Shown in pieces: positions 16,528 to 25,080 of a DNA stretch of 46,557 nt (positions are counted from its first letter, which is position 1; the number at the start of each line of letters is the position of its first letter). Both the position numbers and the translations under genes were made by a program. Under the pieces are notes generated by a model. That model searched no databases. It had not been told where the DNA came from and worked only from the letters and a program-made list of their open reading frames with translations. Source of the DNA: Betaproteobacteria bacterium HGW-Betaproteobacteria-3 (GTDB lineage: Bacteria > Pseudomonadota > Gammaproteobacteria > Burkholderiales > Burkholderiaceae_C); NCBI GenBank assembly GCA_002842205.1, contig PHCI01000027.1:1-46557 (forward strand), read 5' to 3'.

Positions 16528-18108
16528 ATGTCTGAACCCCACCGTTTTTCATTGGCGGCTGAATTGCGCCAAGCCGCCGCCGAGGTACCCGACCGGCCGT
16601 TTGTCCGCATGGCAGCGGGCGAATGGACCTATCGGCAGTTTGACGACGAGACCGACCGGGTCGCCGCCGGACTGCACGCGCAGGGTGTGCAGTGCGGCCA
16701 GATCGTCAGTCTGCTGCTGCCCAATTGCATTGAGTTTGCCGTGGCCTGGTTCGCGTTGGCCAAGCTGGGCGCAGTGGCGGCGCCCGTCAACACCGCGTTC
16801 CGCGGCGCAGCGCTGGCCCATGCCGTGAACCTGGTCGGCAGCACGCGGGCGGTGGTGCACGCTTCCTTGCATGCGCAGTGGGCCGAAGTACAGACCGAAC
16901 TGATCCACAACACCACGGTGTTCGTGGTGGGTGATGATGCGGCGTTGCCCGAGCGATGCCGTCCCTGGAGCATCTTGCGCGACGTGGAGCCTTCCAGCGC
17001 CACGCTGCCCCGGCCTGATGTGGCCGACACCGACCTGTGCCTGTTGCTGTACACCTCGGGCACCACGGGCGCATCCAAGGCCGCGATGATCCCGCACGGC
17101 TTTGTGCTGGGGCACGCGCGCCTGTTCATCCGTGGCCTGGGCCTGCGGCCCGATGACGTGTTGTATTGCCCTTACCCGCTGTTTCATCTGGACGCTACCG
17201 TTCTGACCATCGCGCCGGCGCTGGTGTTGCGCGGCGTGGCGGCGATTGGCGAGCGCTTCAGCGTCTCGCGCTACTGGGACGAGATGCGCGCCCTGCGTGC
17301 CACCGTTTTTGACTTCATGGGCGCCACCATCACCATGCTGTGGAAGCAGCCGCCGTCGCCGCAGGACCGCGACCACCGCGCGCGGCTGGGGTGGGGCGTG
17401 CCACTGCCATCATTCGCGCCGGCGTTTGAGGCGCGCTTTGGGTGCCGACTGGTCGAGTTGTATGGTTCCACCGAAGCCGGTGGCGTGGTCTTCACACCGC
17501 TCGACGAACCCCGTCGCATGGGCTCGTGCGGCAAGGTGGCCGATGCCTTTGTGGTGCGGCTGGCCGACGAGCGCGGCTGCCCGGTGCCTGTGGGCGAGCC
17601 GGGCGAACTGCTGATCCGGCCGCAGCAACCGCTGCTGCTCATGCAGGGTTATTACGCCATGCCCGAAGCCACGATGGCCGCGTTTCGCGACCTGTGGTTT
17701 CATACCGGCGACGTGCTGCGCGAGGACGCCGACGGCTACCTGTACTTTGTGGGGCGACGCAAGGACATGGTGCGCCGCCGTGGCGAGAACATTTCGTGTG
17801 CCGAAGTCGAGATGGGCCTGGAGACCCACCCTGATGTGCTGGAATGCGCCGTGTACGGCGTGCCCAGCGACATGACCGAAGAGGAGGTCATGGCCAGCGT
17901 GGTGCTGCGGCCAGGCGCGACACTCCCGGTGCAGGCGCTGGCGGCGCATTGTGGCGCTCGCATGGCGCGCTTCATGGTGCCGCGCTACTTCCGGCTGGCG
18001 CCGCAATTGCCCAAGACGCCCACCGACAAGGTGGAGAAATTCAGGCTTCAGGCGCAGGGCGTGACGGCCGACACCTGGGACCGCGAAGCCGCGCCACCCA
18101 CCGCTTGA
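16528..18108 (+). CDS. Acyl-CoA ligase of the AMP-binding superfamily (CaiC-like)
   Basis: A 526-residue adenylate-forming enzyme that joins a carboxylic acid to CoA with ATP. Motifs: the P-loop LLLYTSGTTGASKAAM, the A5 region LVELYGSTEAGG, the A7 region FHTGDVLREDADGYLYFVGR, and the hinge with RRKDMVRRRGENISCAEVE. The catalytic C-terminal lysine is in PKTPTDKVEKF. The closest general type is crotonobetaine/carnitine-CoA ligase-like, but the true substrate is unknown. The frame is open upstream; the ATG at 16528 gives the family N terminus. An enoyl-CoA hydratase gene follows by 52 bp, which suggests a shared acyl-CoA pathway. Confidence 0.9.
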   Translation: MSEPHRFSLAAELRQAAAEVPDRPFVRMAAGEWTYRQFDDETDRVAAGLHAQGVQCGQIVSLLLPNCIEFAVAWFALAKLGAVAAPVNTAFRGAALAHAVNLVGSTRAVVHASLHAQWAEVQTELIHNTTVFVVGDDAALPERCRPWSILRDVEPSSATLPRPDVADTDLCLLLYTSGTTGASKAAMIPHGFVLGHARLFIRGLGLRPDDVLYCPYPLFHLDATVLTIAPALVLRGVAAIGERFSVSRYWDEMRALRATVFDFMGATITMLWKQPPSPQDRDHRARLGWGVPLPSFAPAFEARFGCRLVELYGSTEAGGVVFTPLDEPRRMGSCGKVADAFVVRLADERGCPVPVGEPGELLIRPQQPLLLMQGYYAMPEATMAAFRDLWFHTGDVLREDADGYLYFVGRRKDMVRRRGENISCAEVEMGLETHPDVLECAVYGVPSDMTEEEVMASVVLRPGATLPVQALAAHCGARMARFMVPRYFRLAPQLPKTPTDKVEKFRLQAQGVTADTWDREAAPPTA

Positions 18109-18160
18109 GACGGCGCCGCGCCAGCTCACCCCCACCGGAAAACCATCAGGAGAAGATTCC

Positions 18161-18916
18161 ATGACCTTTGCCACCCATACCGTACAAGGCGACGTCAGCG
18201 TCGTCACCCTGAATCGTCCCGAACGCCTCAACGCCATCAGCGGACAACTGCTGGTGGACCTGCATGCGGCGTTGCAGGCGGCCCAAAACGACGCGGCCAC
18301 GCGGGTGATCGTGCTGACCGGCGCGGGGCGGGCCTTCTGCGCAGGGGACGACCTCAAGGAGTTTGGCGAGCAGTCGGAAACCCCGGCCGCCATTGCCGAG
18401 CATTGCGACCGCATCCAGCAGATCACGCGCGACCTCATGTTCGGCGCCAAGCTGGTGGTGGGCGCCGTGCATGGTTATGCGGTGGGCGGTGGATTTGAAT
18501 GGGTGCTCAATTGCGATCTGGTGGTGGCCGCCGACAACCTGGTCTGTTTCTTCCCGGAAATGGCCCTGGGCCATTTCGTGACCGGCGGCGTCACGCACCT
18601 GCTGCCACAAGCGCTGGGCCACCAGCGCACCATGGAACTGATCGTGTTGGGCGAACGCCAGAGTGCGCAAGACCTCAAGGCGCTGGGGCTGGTGAACCGC
18701 GTCGTGCCGCAGGATCAGATGCTGGACGTGGCCCTGGGGCTGGCCCATGAGCTTGCCACGCGCTCGCCGGGCGCCACGGCACGCCTCAAGCGGGCGTTGA
18801 CGTGCGGCCCCGCCATCGCCGAGGCGCTGGCGCTGGAAGGTGAGGCCGCGGCGGCCTGCTTTGCCGACCCCGACACGGCACAGCGCATCGCTGCGTTCGC
18901 GCAAAAACGCCTGTGA
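18161..18916 (+). CDS. Enoyl-CoA hydratase/isomerase family protein
   Basis: A 251-residue crotonase-fold enzyme. Oxyanion-hole segments are visible: GAGRAFCAGDDLKEFGE and VVGAVHGYAVGGGFEWVLNC. The catalytic-glutamate region reads FFPEMALGHFVTGGVTHLLP, resembling hydratases. The start is preceded by CAGGAGAAG, a good binding site. The upstream CoA ligase plus this hydratase would activate and hydrate an unsaturated acid, as in caiC-caiD-like pairs; that reading is inference. It may instead be an isomerase of fatty-acid breakdown. Confidence 0.9.
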   Translation: MTFATHTVQGDVSVVTLNRPERLNAISGQLLVDLHAALQAAQNDAATRVIVLTGAGRAFCAGDDLKEFGEQSETPAAIAEHCDRIQQITRDLMFGAKLVVGAVHGYAVGGGFEWVLNCDLVVAADNLVCFFPEMALGHFVTGGVTHLLPQALGHQRTMELIVLGERQSAQDLKALGLVNRVVPQDQMLDVALGLAHELATRSPGATARLKRALTCGPAIAEALALEGEAAAACFADPDTAQRIAAFAQKRL

Positions 18917-18945
18917 AGGGTGAAGGCAAGCGGGTTGGGCCGGTG

Positions 18946-19284
18946 TCAGTCCGCGGCCGTGGGCGTCAGTGCTTGCACGGCGTCCTGTAGCGCCTGGGCG
19001 TCCTGGGGCCGCACCAGGCGTGCCACTTCCTGGCCATCCTGCAGAAACACCAGTGTGGGCCAGAGCTTCACGCCAAAGCTGCGGCCCAGCCGCTGGCCCG
19101 GACCGTCCTCGACCTTGAGGTGGGGCACGTCGTCGCGTTCGGCCAGCGCCCTGGCGATCAGGGGTTGGGCACGCTGGCAGTGGCCGCACCAGGGGGTGCC
19201 AAACTCCAGCACGGCGGGGCCGCGCAGTGCGTCGATGGCGTCACGGGTCGGGGGTTCGGTCAGATGTTGGGCGGCGTAGGGCAT
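18946..19284 (-). CDS. Thioredoxin-family protein
   Basis: A 112-residue single-domain thioredoxin-like protein with active site WCGHC (Cys33 and Cys36), the cis-proline segment KLWPTLVFLQDGQEVARLV, and no signal peptide, so it is cytosolic. CGHC, rather than CGPC, is more common in oxidising disulfide isomerases and some bacterial thioredoxin-like proteins. It lies 59 bp after the PHA-synthase-like gene on the same strand and may be cotranscribed. It converges with the enoyl-CoA hydratase gene. The partner protein is unknown. Confidence 0.88.
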   Translation of the reverse strand: MPYAAQHLTEPPTRDAIDALRGPAVLEFGTPWCGHCQRAQPLIARALAERDDVPHLKVEDGPGQRLGRSFGVKLWPTLVFLQDGQEVARLVRPQDAQALQDAVQALTPTAAD

Positions 19285-19343
19285 GGGCGCTCCGTCAATG
19301 CATGCGCAGGGATACTACCGAAAAAAACAGGCAGGGCGGGCCA

Positions 19344-21101
19344 TTAATCGGCGTAGCGCACCTTCACGTATTCGCCCGGCGCATCGCAAAGCGCCGCTTT
19401 GGCGGGAATGGCCCGGGCGGGCTGGCGGGGCGACGAATGCGTGGCCAGCCACCGGTGCCAGGTGGGCCACCACGAGCCTTCCTGTACCGGCGTGCGGTCG
19501 GCCCATTGATGGGGCTCGACCCATGGCCCGTGGGCCTTGCGGGTGCCAGCCTGATAACTGCGGTTGGGATGGCCCGGCTCCGAGACGATGCCGGCGTTAT
19601 GGCCGCCACTGGCCAGCACGAAGGTGATTTCGGCTTCGCACAGGTGATGCAGCTTGTAGACCGAACGCCAGGGCGACACATGGTCGCGCTGGGTGCCCAC
19701 CAGGAACACCGGCTGGCGGATCTCGCCCAGCGACACCGTCTTGCCGCCCACGCGGTAGCTGCTGGTGGCCAACGCGTTGTGCAGGTAGAGCGAGGTCAGG
19801 TACTCGTGGTGCATGCGTGCCGGCATGCGGGTGGTGTCGGCGTTCCAGGCCATCAGGTCATTGGGTTGCTCGCGCTCGCCCATCAGGTACTCGCGCATGC
19901 GCCGCGTCCAGAACAGGTCGCGCGAATGCAGGAACTGGAACGATCCCGCCATCTGCTTGCCTGAAAGATAGCCCTGGCCGCGCGTGATGTTGTCCAGAAG
20001 GCCGATCTGGCTTTCGTCGATGAACAGGCCCAGCTCGCCCGGCTCGGAAAAATCGGTCTGGGCCGCGAGCAGGGTGAGTGTTTTCAGGCGTGGCAGCGGG
20101 CGCGCGGCGCCCACGCCGTCCTTGTGCGCCAGCGCCGCCGCTGCGATGGCCAGCAGCGTGCCGCCCAGGCAGTAGCCTGCGGCGTGCACCGGCTGGTCTT
20201 TGCCGCTATGGCGGCCTATCGCCTGGAGCGCGTCCAGCACGCCCAGTTGCAGGTAGTCGTCTATCGTCAGCTGGGCGTCGGACGCATCCGGGTTGCGCCA
20301 TGACAGCATGTACACCGTGTGCCCCTGGCCCACCAGGTAGCGCACCAGCGAATTGTGGGGCGACAGGTCGAGGATGTAGAACTTCATGATCCACGACGGG
20401 ACGATGAACACCGGCTCCGGGTGCACTTGCGCCGTCTGGGGCGCGTAGCGGATCAATTCGATCAACTGGTTGCGAAAGACCACCTTGCCCGGCGTGACCG
20501 CCACATTGCGTCCGACCCCAAAGCGGTTGGCGATTTCGACGTCTTTCGGCAGTGGCACGCCGGTGAGGTCGGCCACCCAGTTCTGCATGCCTTGTGCGAG
20601 ATGCGTGCCGCCCGATTGCACCGCGTCGCGCAGAACCACCGGGTTGCTGACCAGCCAGTTGGCCGGAGCCATCGTCCCGAGCCACTGCCGGGCGAAAAAC
20701 TGGGTCAGATCGGTGTGATGCGCGGTCATGCCGGGGATGTGCGCCGCCTCCCGCCAGAAGGTTTCGGCGTTGCGAAAACCGGCCCGCATCTGGCTGAACG
20801 GCCAGACGCCCCAGGCTTCGTGGCGAAAGCGCGGGTCGTCGTCGGTGGCTGCCAAGCCTTCGTCCTTGACCTGCAGGGTGTCGCGGGCCAGGCGTGCACC
20901 GAGCGCGGCCAGTTCCATCTGCCGACCGGGTGAAACGCCCAGGTGCCAGGCCCAGTCGGCCCAGGCCAGCGCGAGCGACACGGGCGACAAGCCGCCGGTC
21001 AGCGGCGCGGCCGTGGCGTGCAGCAGGCGGTCCAGGCGCGCGGTGGGTGATTCGTCGGCCGTCGGAACGCCTTCGACAGGGGGTGGATGCTTTGCAGTCA
21101 T
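19344..21101 (-). CDS. phaC: PHA/PHB synthase-like alpha/beta hydrolase
   Basis: A 585-residue protein matching class I polyhydroxyalkanoate synthases, which polymerise (R)-3-hydroxyacyl-CoA into storage granules. The lipase-like box is GYCLGG with the nucleophile Cys311; the triad is completed by Asp473 (TQRDHVSPW) and His501 (SGGHNAGI). The N-terminal domain has WPFSQMRAGFRNAETFWREA, corresponding to the conserved region before the catalytic core. The frame extends upstream to 21194, but the ATG at 21101 fits homologues. No phaA or phaB genes adjoin, so it may be a second, unlinked synthase. Start and exact subclass are less certain than the family. Confidence 0.88.
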   Translation of the reverse strand: MTAKHPPPVEGVPTADESPTARLDRLLHATAAPLTGGLSPVSLALAWADWAWHLGVSPGRQMELAALGARLARDTLQVKDEGLAATDDDPRFRHEAWGVWPFSQMRAGFRNAETFWREAAHIPGMTAHHTDLTQFFARQWLGTMAPANWLVSNPVVLRDAVQSGGTHLAQGMQNWVADLTGVPLPKDVEIANRFGVGRNVAVTPGKVVFRNQLIELIRYAPQTAQVHPEPVFIVPSWIMKFYILDLSPHNSLVRYLVGQGHTVYMLSWRNPDASDAQLTIDDYLQLGVLDALQAIGRHSGKDQPVHAAGYCLGGTLLAIAAAALAHKDGVGAARPLPRLKTLTLLAAQTDFSEPGELGLFIDESQIGLLDNITRGQGYLSGKQMAGSFQFLHSRDLFWTRRMREYLMGEREQPNDLMAWNADTTRMPARMHHEYLTSLYLHNALATSSYRVGGKTVSLGEIRQPVFLVGTQRDHVSPWRSVYKLHHLCEAEITFVLASGGHNAGIVSEPGHPNRSYQAGTRKAHGPWVEPHQWADRTPVQEGSWWPTWHRWLATHSSPRQPARAIPAKAALCDAPGEYVKVRYAD

Positions 21102-21326
21102 GGCTTGCCGCCGGTGGGCCTGCGGTGCGCCGCAACGCGCGATCACAACACAGGCGGAAGTGACGATGCCCCATTTTGAAAAATCCCGGTCCAAGTGCTG
21201 TTGATGCAGGTCAAGGGAGGGCGCCGTAACCCGGGCGGGTGAACGCAGGGGCTGATGCAGGGCAAGACGGAATGTGCCGGGCCGCCTAACATGAACGAAT
21301 GAGGCACTACCTCACAGGGAATCGGC

Positions 21327-22715
21327 ATGACCCCGGTGTTTGACCCCTTTCGTCTGGCGGCCGTGGCGTCGGATGTGGTGCTGGCGGGCCACGCGACGCC
21401 CCAGGGCATTGCGGCGCGCCAGTCGGCAAGGCTCGCGCGATTGCTGGCCGGCGCGCAGCGTGACTCGCGGCTGTACCGCGAACGCCTGAAAGGCAGGGCA
21501 CCCGCCGCCACGGCGCTGGCAACATGGCCCGTGGTCACTCGCGGAGAATTGCAGGCGCGTTTTGACGACTGGGTGACCGACCCGCGCCTGAAGCTCGATG
21601 CATTGCGTGCCTTCACCGCCGACCCTTCGCGCATTGGCACTCCGTTTCTCGGCCGCTACGTGGTGTGGGAAAGCTCCGGCACCACCGGGCAGCCCGGGAT
21701 CTTTGTTCAGGATGCACAGGCCATGGCCGTGTACGACGCACTGGAAGCCCTGCGCCGGTGTGCGCGGCCGCCGCTGGCCGGATGGATGGACCCGCTGCAC
21801 CTGGCCGAGCGCACCGCATTCGTCGGTGCCATTGACGGGCATTTTGCGAGCTATGTCACCCTGGAGCGGCTGCGGCAGCTCAACCCGTGGCTGGCGCCGA
21901 CGGTGCGCAGCTTCTCGATCCTGCAGCCCACCGCTGCGCTGGTGCAGGCGCTCAATGCCTTTGCGCCGACCGTGATCGCCACCTATCCCACCGCGGCGGC
22001 GCTGCTGGCCGACGAGGCGGCGCAAGGGCGGCTGCACGTCCAGCTGCGCGAAATCTGGACCGGCGGCGAAACCCTGAGCGATGCCGTGCGGTCGCGCGTG
22101 AGCGAGGTGCTGGGCTGCCGGGTGAAAAACAGTTACGGGGCGTCCGAGTTTCTGGCCATGGGCTGGGAGTGCGATGAGGGGCGCCTGCACCTCAACGCCG
22201 ACTGGGTGATTCTGGAGCCGGTGGACGAGCACCACCGCCCGGTGCCACCCGGCGAGCCGTCCTTCACCGTGCTGCTGACCCATCTGGCCAACACGGTGCA
22301 GCCGCTGATCCGTTATGACCTGGGCGACCAGGTCACGCTGCCCGCCGCGCGCTGTGCCTGCGGGTCGCCATTGCCCTTGATGGAGGTACAGGGGCGGCGC
22401 GACGACCCGCTCACGGTGGCGGGGCGCGATGGCCGACCGGTGACCCTGCTGCCGCTGGCGCTGATGACCGTGCTGGAAGACCGCGCCGGGGTGTTTGACT
22501 TTCAGCTGCGCCAGCACGACGACCGCACGCTGGTGCTCCGCCTGGGTTTGCAGGGCGCCGAGGCGCACGCCGCCATGTCGCGCGGGTGCGCCGCCCTCAA
22601 GGCCTTTGCGCTGGCGCAGGGGGCCGCGCCGATTGAGGTGCGTGAGGAACTGGGGCAGCCCGTGCCCCGCGGGCGCAGCGGCAAGGCGCGCCGGGTGATC
22701 GCGATCGACCCTTGA
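21327..22715 (+). CDS. PaaK-like adenylate-forming CoA ligase family protein
   Basis: A 462-residue member of the phenylacetate-CoA-ligase branch of AMP-binding enzymes. The ATP loop is YVVWESSGTTGQPG, later motifs are NSYGASEFLAMGWECDEGRL and LIRYDLGDQVTLP, and a short C-terminal domain ends REELGQPVPRGRSGKARRV with the likely catalytic lysine. A cluster CACGSPLPLMEVQGRRDD fits the PaaK layout. It is transcribed divergently from the PHA-synthase-like gene with a 225-bp gap and converges on moeA. Neighbours give no phenylacetate pathway, so the substrate is open. Confidence 0.83.
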   Translation: MTPVFDPFRLAAVASDVVLAGHATPQGIAARQSARLARLLAGAQRDSRLYRERLKGRAPAATALATWPVVTRGELQARFDDWVTDPRLKLDALRAFTADPSRIGTPFLGRYVVWESSGTTGQPGIFVQDAQAMAVYDALEALRRCARPPLAGWMDPLHLAERTAFVGAIDGHFASYVTLERLRQLNPWLAPTVRSFSILQPTAALVQALNAFAPTVIATYPTAAALLADEAAQGRLHVQLREIWTGGETLSDAVRSRVSEVLGCRVKNSYGASEFLAMGWECDEGRLHLNADWVILEPVDEHHRPVPPGEPSFTVLLTHLANTVQPLIRYDLGDQVTLPAARCACGSPLPLMEVQGRRDDPLTVAGRDGRPVTLLPLALMTVLEDRAGVFDFQLRQHDDRTLVLRLGLQGAEAHAAMSRGCAALKAFALAQGAAPIEVREELGQPVPRGRSGKARRVIAIDP

Positions 22716-22737
22716 GCGGCGGTGCCGGCGCAGGCCG

Positions 22738-24084
22738 TCAGATCACGCCGTCGAACATCATCACGTCCACTTCTTCGCCTGCGGCCACGTTGCCCTGCGC
22801 GTGGTGCAGCACGATCAGCCCGTTGCCCTGCACCATGGAGCTGAGCACGCCCGAGCCCTGGTTGCCGGTCAGCGCCACCGTGAGCGCGCCGTCGGCTGCG
22901 CGCTGCACGCTGCCGCGCTGGTATTCGGTGCGCCCGGGCTTCTTGCGGATGGCCTGGGCGCTGCGCGCGCGCAGCAGCGGCGGCGTGCGGTCGCGCGCGC
23001 CCATCATGCGCAGCAGGGCCGGGCGCACGAAGGCCAGAAACGTCACCATCACCGCCACCGGGTTGCCGGGCAGGCCGAAGAGGATGGCCCCCGGACTGTG
23101 GGCACCGTTGTCGCTACCGTTAAAGGAGCTAACTTTGTCCATTTGACGGGGGCTAAAGGAATTTATTTGCATTGAAATGCGCCCCACGGCCATGGGGCGG
23201 CCGGGCCGCATGGCGATGCGCCAGAACGCCACATCGCCGAGCTTTTTCATCATGGCCTTGGTGAAATCGGCCTCGCCCACGCTCACGCCGCCGCTGGTGA
23301 TGATGGCGTCGGCCTGCGCCGCGGCGCGCACAAAGGCGGCTTCCAGCAAGGCCGGGTCGTCGCGCACCACGCCAAAGTCGAGCACCTCGCAGCCCAGCCG
23401 CGTGAGCAGGCCGAACACCGTGTAGCGGTTGCTGTCGTACACAGCGCCTTCGCGCGGCGGCTCGCCCAGGCTCAGGATCTCGTCGCCCGTGGAAAAGTAC
23501 GCCACTTTGAGCCGCCGCACCACGGGCGCGCGTTCAATGCCCAAACTGGCCAGCAGCCCAAGTGCCGCGGGCGTGAGAAGCTCCCCTTTTTGCAGTGCGG
23601 GCTGGCCGGCCATCACGTCTTCGCCGCAATGGCGCCGGTTGTCGCCCGGCTGCACCACCCCCGCGGGCACGATCACGCGGTCGCCCTGTTGCTGCGCCAT
23701 CTCCTGCGGGATCACGGTGTCCAGCCCGGCGGGCATGATCGCGCCCGTCATGATCTTCACGCATTCGCCCTCGCGCACCTGGCCCGGCCAGGCCTTGCCG
23801 GCCAGCGCGGTGCCCACCACGGCCAGGGCCAGCGGTTGGCCCGCGGCGAGCTGTGCACCCGCGAACGCAAAACCGTCCATGGCGGAGTTGTCGTGCGGTG
23901 GCACGCTCACGGGGGAAATCACGTCCTGGGCCAGTACGCGGCCCAGCGCGTCGAACATGCCCAGGGTTTCGGTTTCGGTGACGGGCGCGACCAGCCGCGA
24001 CAGGAACGCGGTCACGGCTTCGGCGCTCAACGATTGCGGGTCATAGCCCTGCAATTCGGCGGCAATCTGGTCGATCGACTTCAT
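22738..24084 (-). CDS. moeA: Molybdopterin molybdenumtransferase MoeA with a repeat-derived insert
   Basis: A 448-residue MoeA, which inserts molybdate into adenylated molybdopterin. Motifs: PPHDNSAMDGFAF near the N terminus, GAIMPAGLDTVIPQE, the MPT-binding TSGGVSVGEADF, MRPGRPMAVG and LFGLPGNPVAVMVTF. Between the last two (residues ~303-331) lies an insert encoded by copy C of the dispersed repeat (FSPRQMDKVSSFNGSDNGAH). In E. coli MoeA these motifs are nearly adjacent. The frame stays open, so the protein is probably made, with an extra surface loop. It is the last gene of moaA-mobA-moeA on this strand and starts 23 bp after mobA. Confidence 0.92.
   Translation of the reverse strand: MKSIDQIAAELQGYDPQSLSAEAVTAFLSRLVAPVTETETLGMFDALGRVLAQDVISPVSVPPHDNSAMDGFAFAGAQLAAGQPLALAVVGTALAGKAWPGQVREGECVKIMTGAIMPAGLDTVIPQEMAQQQGDRVIVPAGVVQPGDNRRHCGEDVMAGQPALQKGELLTPAALGLLASLGIERAPVVRRLKVAYFSTGDEILSLGEPPREGAVYDSNRYTVFGLLTRLGCEVLDFGVVRDDPALLEAAFVRAAAQADAIITSGGVSVGEADFTKAMMKKLGDVAFWRIAMRPGRPMAVGRISMQINSFSPRQMDKVSSFNGSDNGAHSPGAILFGLPGNPVAVMVTFLAFVRPALLRMMGARDRTPPLLRARSAQAIRKKPGRTEYQRGSVQRAADGALTVALTGNQGSGVLSSMVQGNGLIVLHHAQGNVAAGEEVDVMMFDGVI
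23100..23175 (+). repeat. Dispersed repeat copy C, inside moeA
   Basis: On the plus strand it reads GGAGCTAACTTTGTCCATTT then GACGGGGGCTAAAGGAATTT; the core CCATTTGACGGGGGCTA is 23139-23155. Positions 23125-23155 align with copies D and E at most bases. The element is antisense to moeA and leaves the moeA frame intact on the minus strand. TCC (23138-23140) with the adjacent TTT can pair with AAAGGA, so the core can form a bulged hairpin. Confidence 0.85.
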
Positions 24085-24107
24085 GGCTTGAACGGAGGTG
24101 GCGGCGC

Positions 24108-24734
24108 TCAGGCGCCTTCAAGGGCGTGCAGTTCGGCCAGCGTGTTGGCGTTGAAGAAGGCGCGGGCGTCGTCCGCTCGGTCAAAAGGCACCACCACCGT
24201 TTTGTGCAGTGCCGTCCAGGCGTCGATCTTGCGACCACCCCCCTGGGTGAACGCCACCAGGCTTTCCAGCAGCTCCATGCGCAGCAGGCAGAACACGGGC
24301 TGGGTGCGCACGGCGGATTCGGTACCGGGGGTGTCGGCGCTGTCGTGGCCGGCCGCCATGGCGATCTCGGCGCCTTCGCGCGCCATGGCTTCGGCCAGGC
24401 GCGCCGCCAGATCCAGCGGGAACAGCGGCGTGTCGCAGGGCACGGTGAGCAGGTAGGGCGTTTCGCAGCGCTCAAGGCCGGTGAGAAAACCGGCGAGCGG
24501 CCCGGCGTAGTCGGAAAGGGTGTCGGGCCACACGGGCACGCCAAACGCTTCGTAGGCGGCCAGGTTGCGGTTGGCGTTGATCATGACCGAGCCGACCTGC
24601 ATCTGCAGCCGCAGCAGGGTGTGCAGCGCCAGCGGCGCGCCGTTGAAGTTCTGCATGCCCTTGTCCACGCCGCCCATGCGCGAGCCGCGCCCGCCGGCCA
24701 GCACGATGCCTGTGATGTCTTGAATGTCAATCAT
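24108..24734 (-). CDS. mobA: Molybdenum cofactor guanylyltransferase
   Basis: A 208-residue nucleotidyltransferase that attaches GMP from GTP to molybdenum-molybdopterin, giving the guanine dinucleotide cofactor used by DMSO-reductase-family enzymes. The GTP-binding motif [17 protein letters not shown] is at the N terminus, followed by [21 protein letters not shown] and [19 protein letters not shown] with the metal-binding Asp. The C-terminal [17 protein letters not shown] is typical. It lies 23 bp before moeA and 346 bp after moaA; the repeat-filled gap separates it from moaA. Confidence 0.95.
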   Translation of the reverse strand: MIDIQDITGIVLAGGRGSRMGGVDKGMQNFNGAPLALHTLLRLQMQVGSVMINANRNLAAYEAFGVPVWPDTLSDYAGPLAGFLTGLERCETPYLLTVPCDTPLFPLDLAARLAEAMAREGAEIAMAAGHDSADTPGTESAVRTQPVFCLLRMELLESLVAFTQGGGRKIDAWTALHKTVVVPFDRADDARAFFNANTLAELHALEGA

Positions 24735-25080
24735 GAAAGTCCGTCAGTTGAAGTTTTGCCACAGGGCCACCAGGCAAGGCCAGCCCCCGAGGGGCTGAGC
24801 GCTGCGGCTCTGACCCTGCCTGCGCAGGGACGGACAGCCCGAAGGGACGCTGCCTGCGGCAGCGTCTCGTACAGAGAGCCACACGAAGTGGGCGAACGTG
24901 GGGGCCACCGGCCGCCGCGCCGGGCCGCCCCAAGCAAGGCCAGCCCCCTTGGGGGCAGAGAGCCACACGAAGTGGGCGAACGTGGGGGGCCACCGGCCGC
25001 CGCGCCGGGCCGCCCCAAGCCAGACCAGCCCCCTTGGGGGGCAGAGAGCCACACGAAGTGGGCGAACGTGGGGGCCACAT
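24735..25080. repeat. Hairpin-rich intergenic region with three 84-86 bp direct repeats
   Basis: No gene is supported here. Direct repeat units starting GAGAGCCACACGAAGTGGGC begin at 24874, 24958 and 25044; each carries CGAACGTGGGGGCCACCGGC and an end GCCCCCTTGGGGGC, the third unit being cut short. Before them stand three hairpins: CAGCCCC/GGGGCTG (24781-24797), CCCTGC/GCAGGG (24814-24829) and GACGCTGC/GCAGCGTC (24846-24866). The unit's GCCCCC-TT-GGGGGC is itself a hairpin. Relatives of this repeat type occur between genes in Comamonadaceae (recollection, not searched here). Confidence 0.88.

Noticed and set aside
22738-24084. moeA as a pseudogene broken by the repeat
   Set aside because: The frame is open from start to stop and all catalytic and binding motifs on both sides are intact, so a functional protein with an extra loop is more likely.
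24874-25077. CRISPR-like array
   Set aside because: The repeated unit is continuous over its whole 84-86 bp; there are no short repeats with unique spacers and no cas genes.
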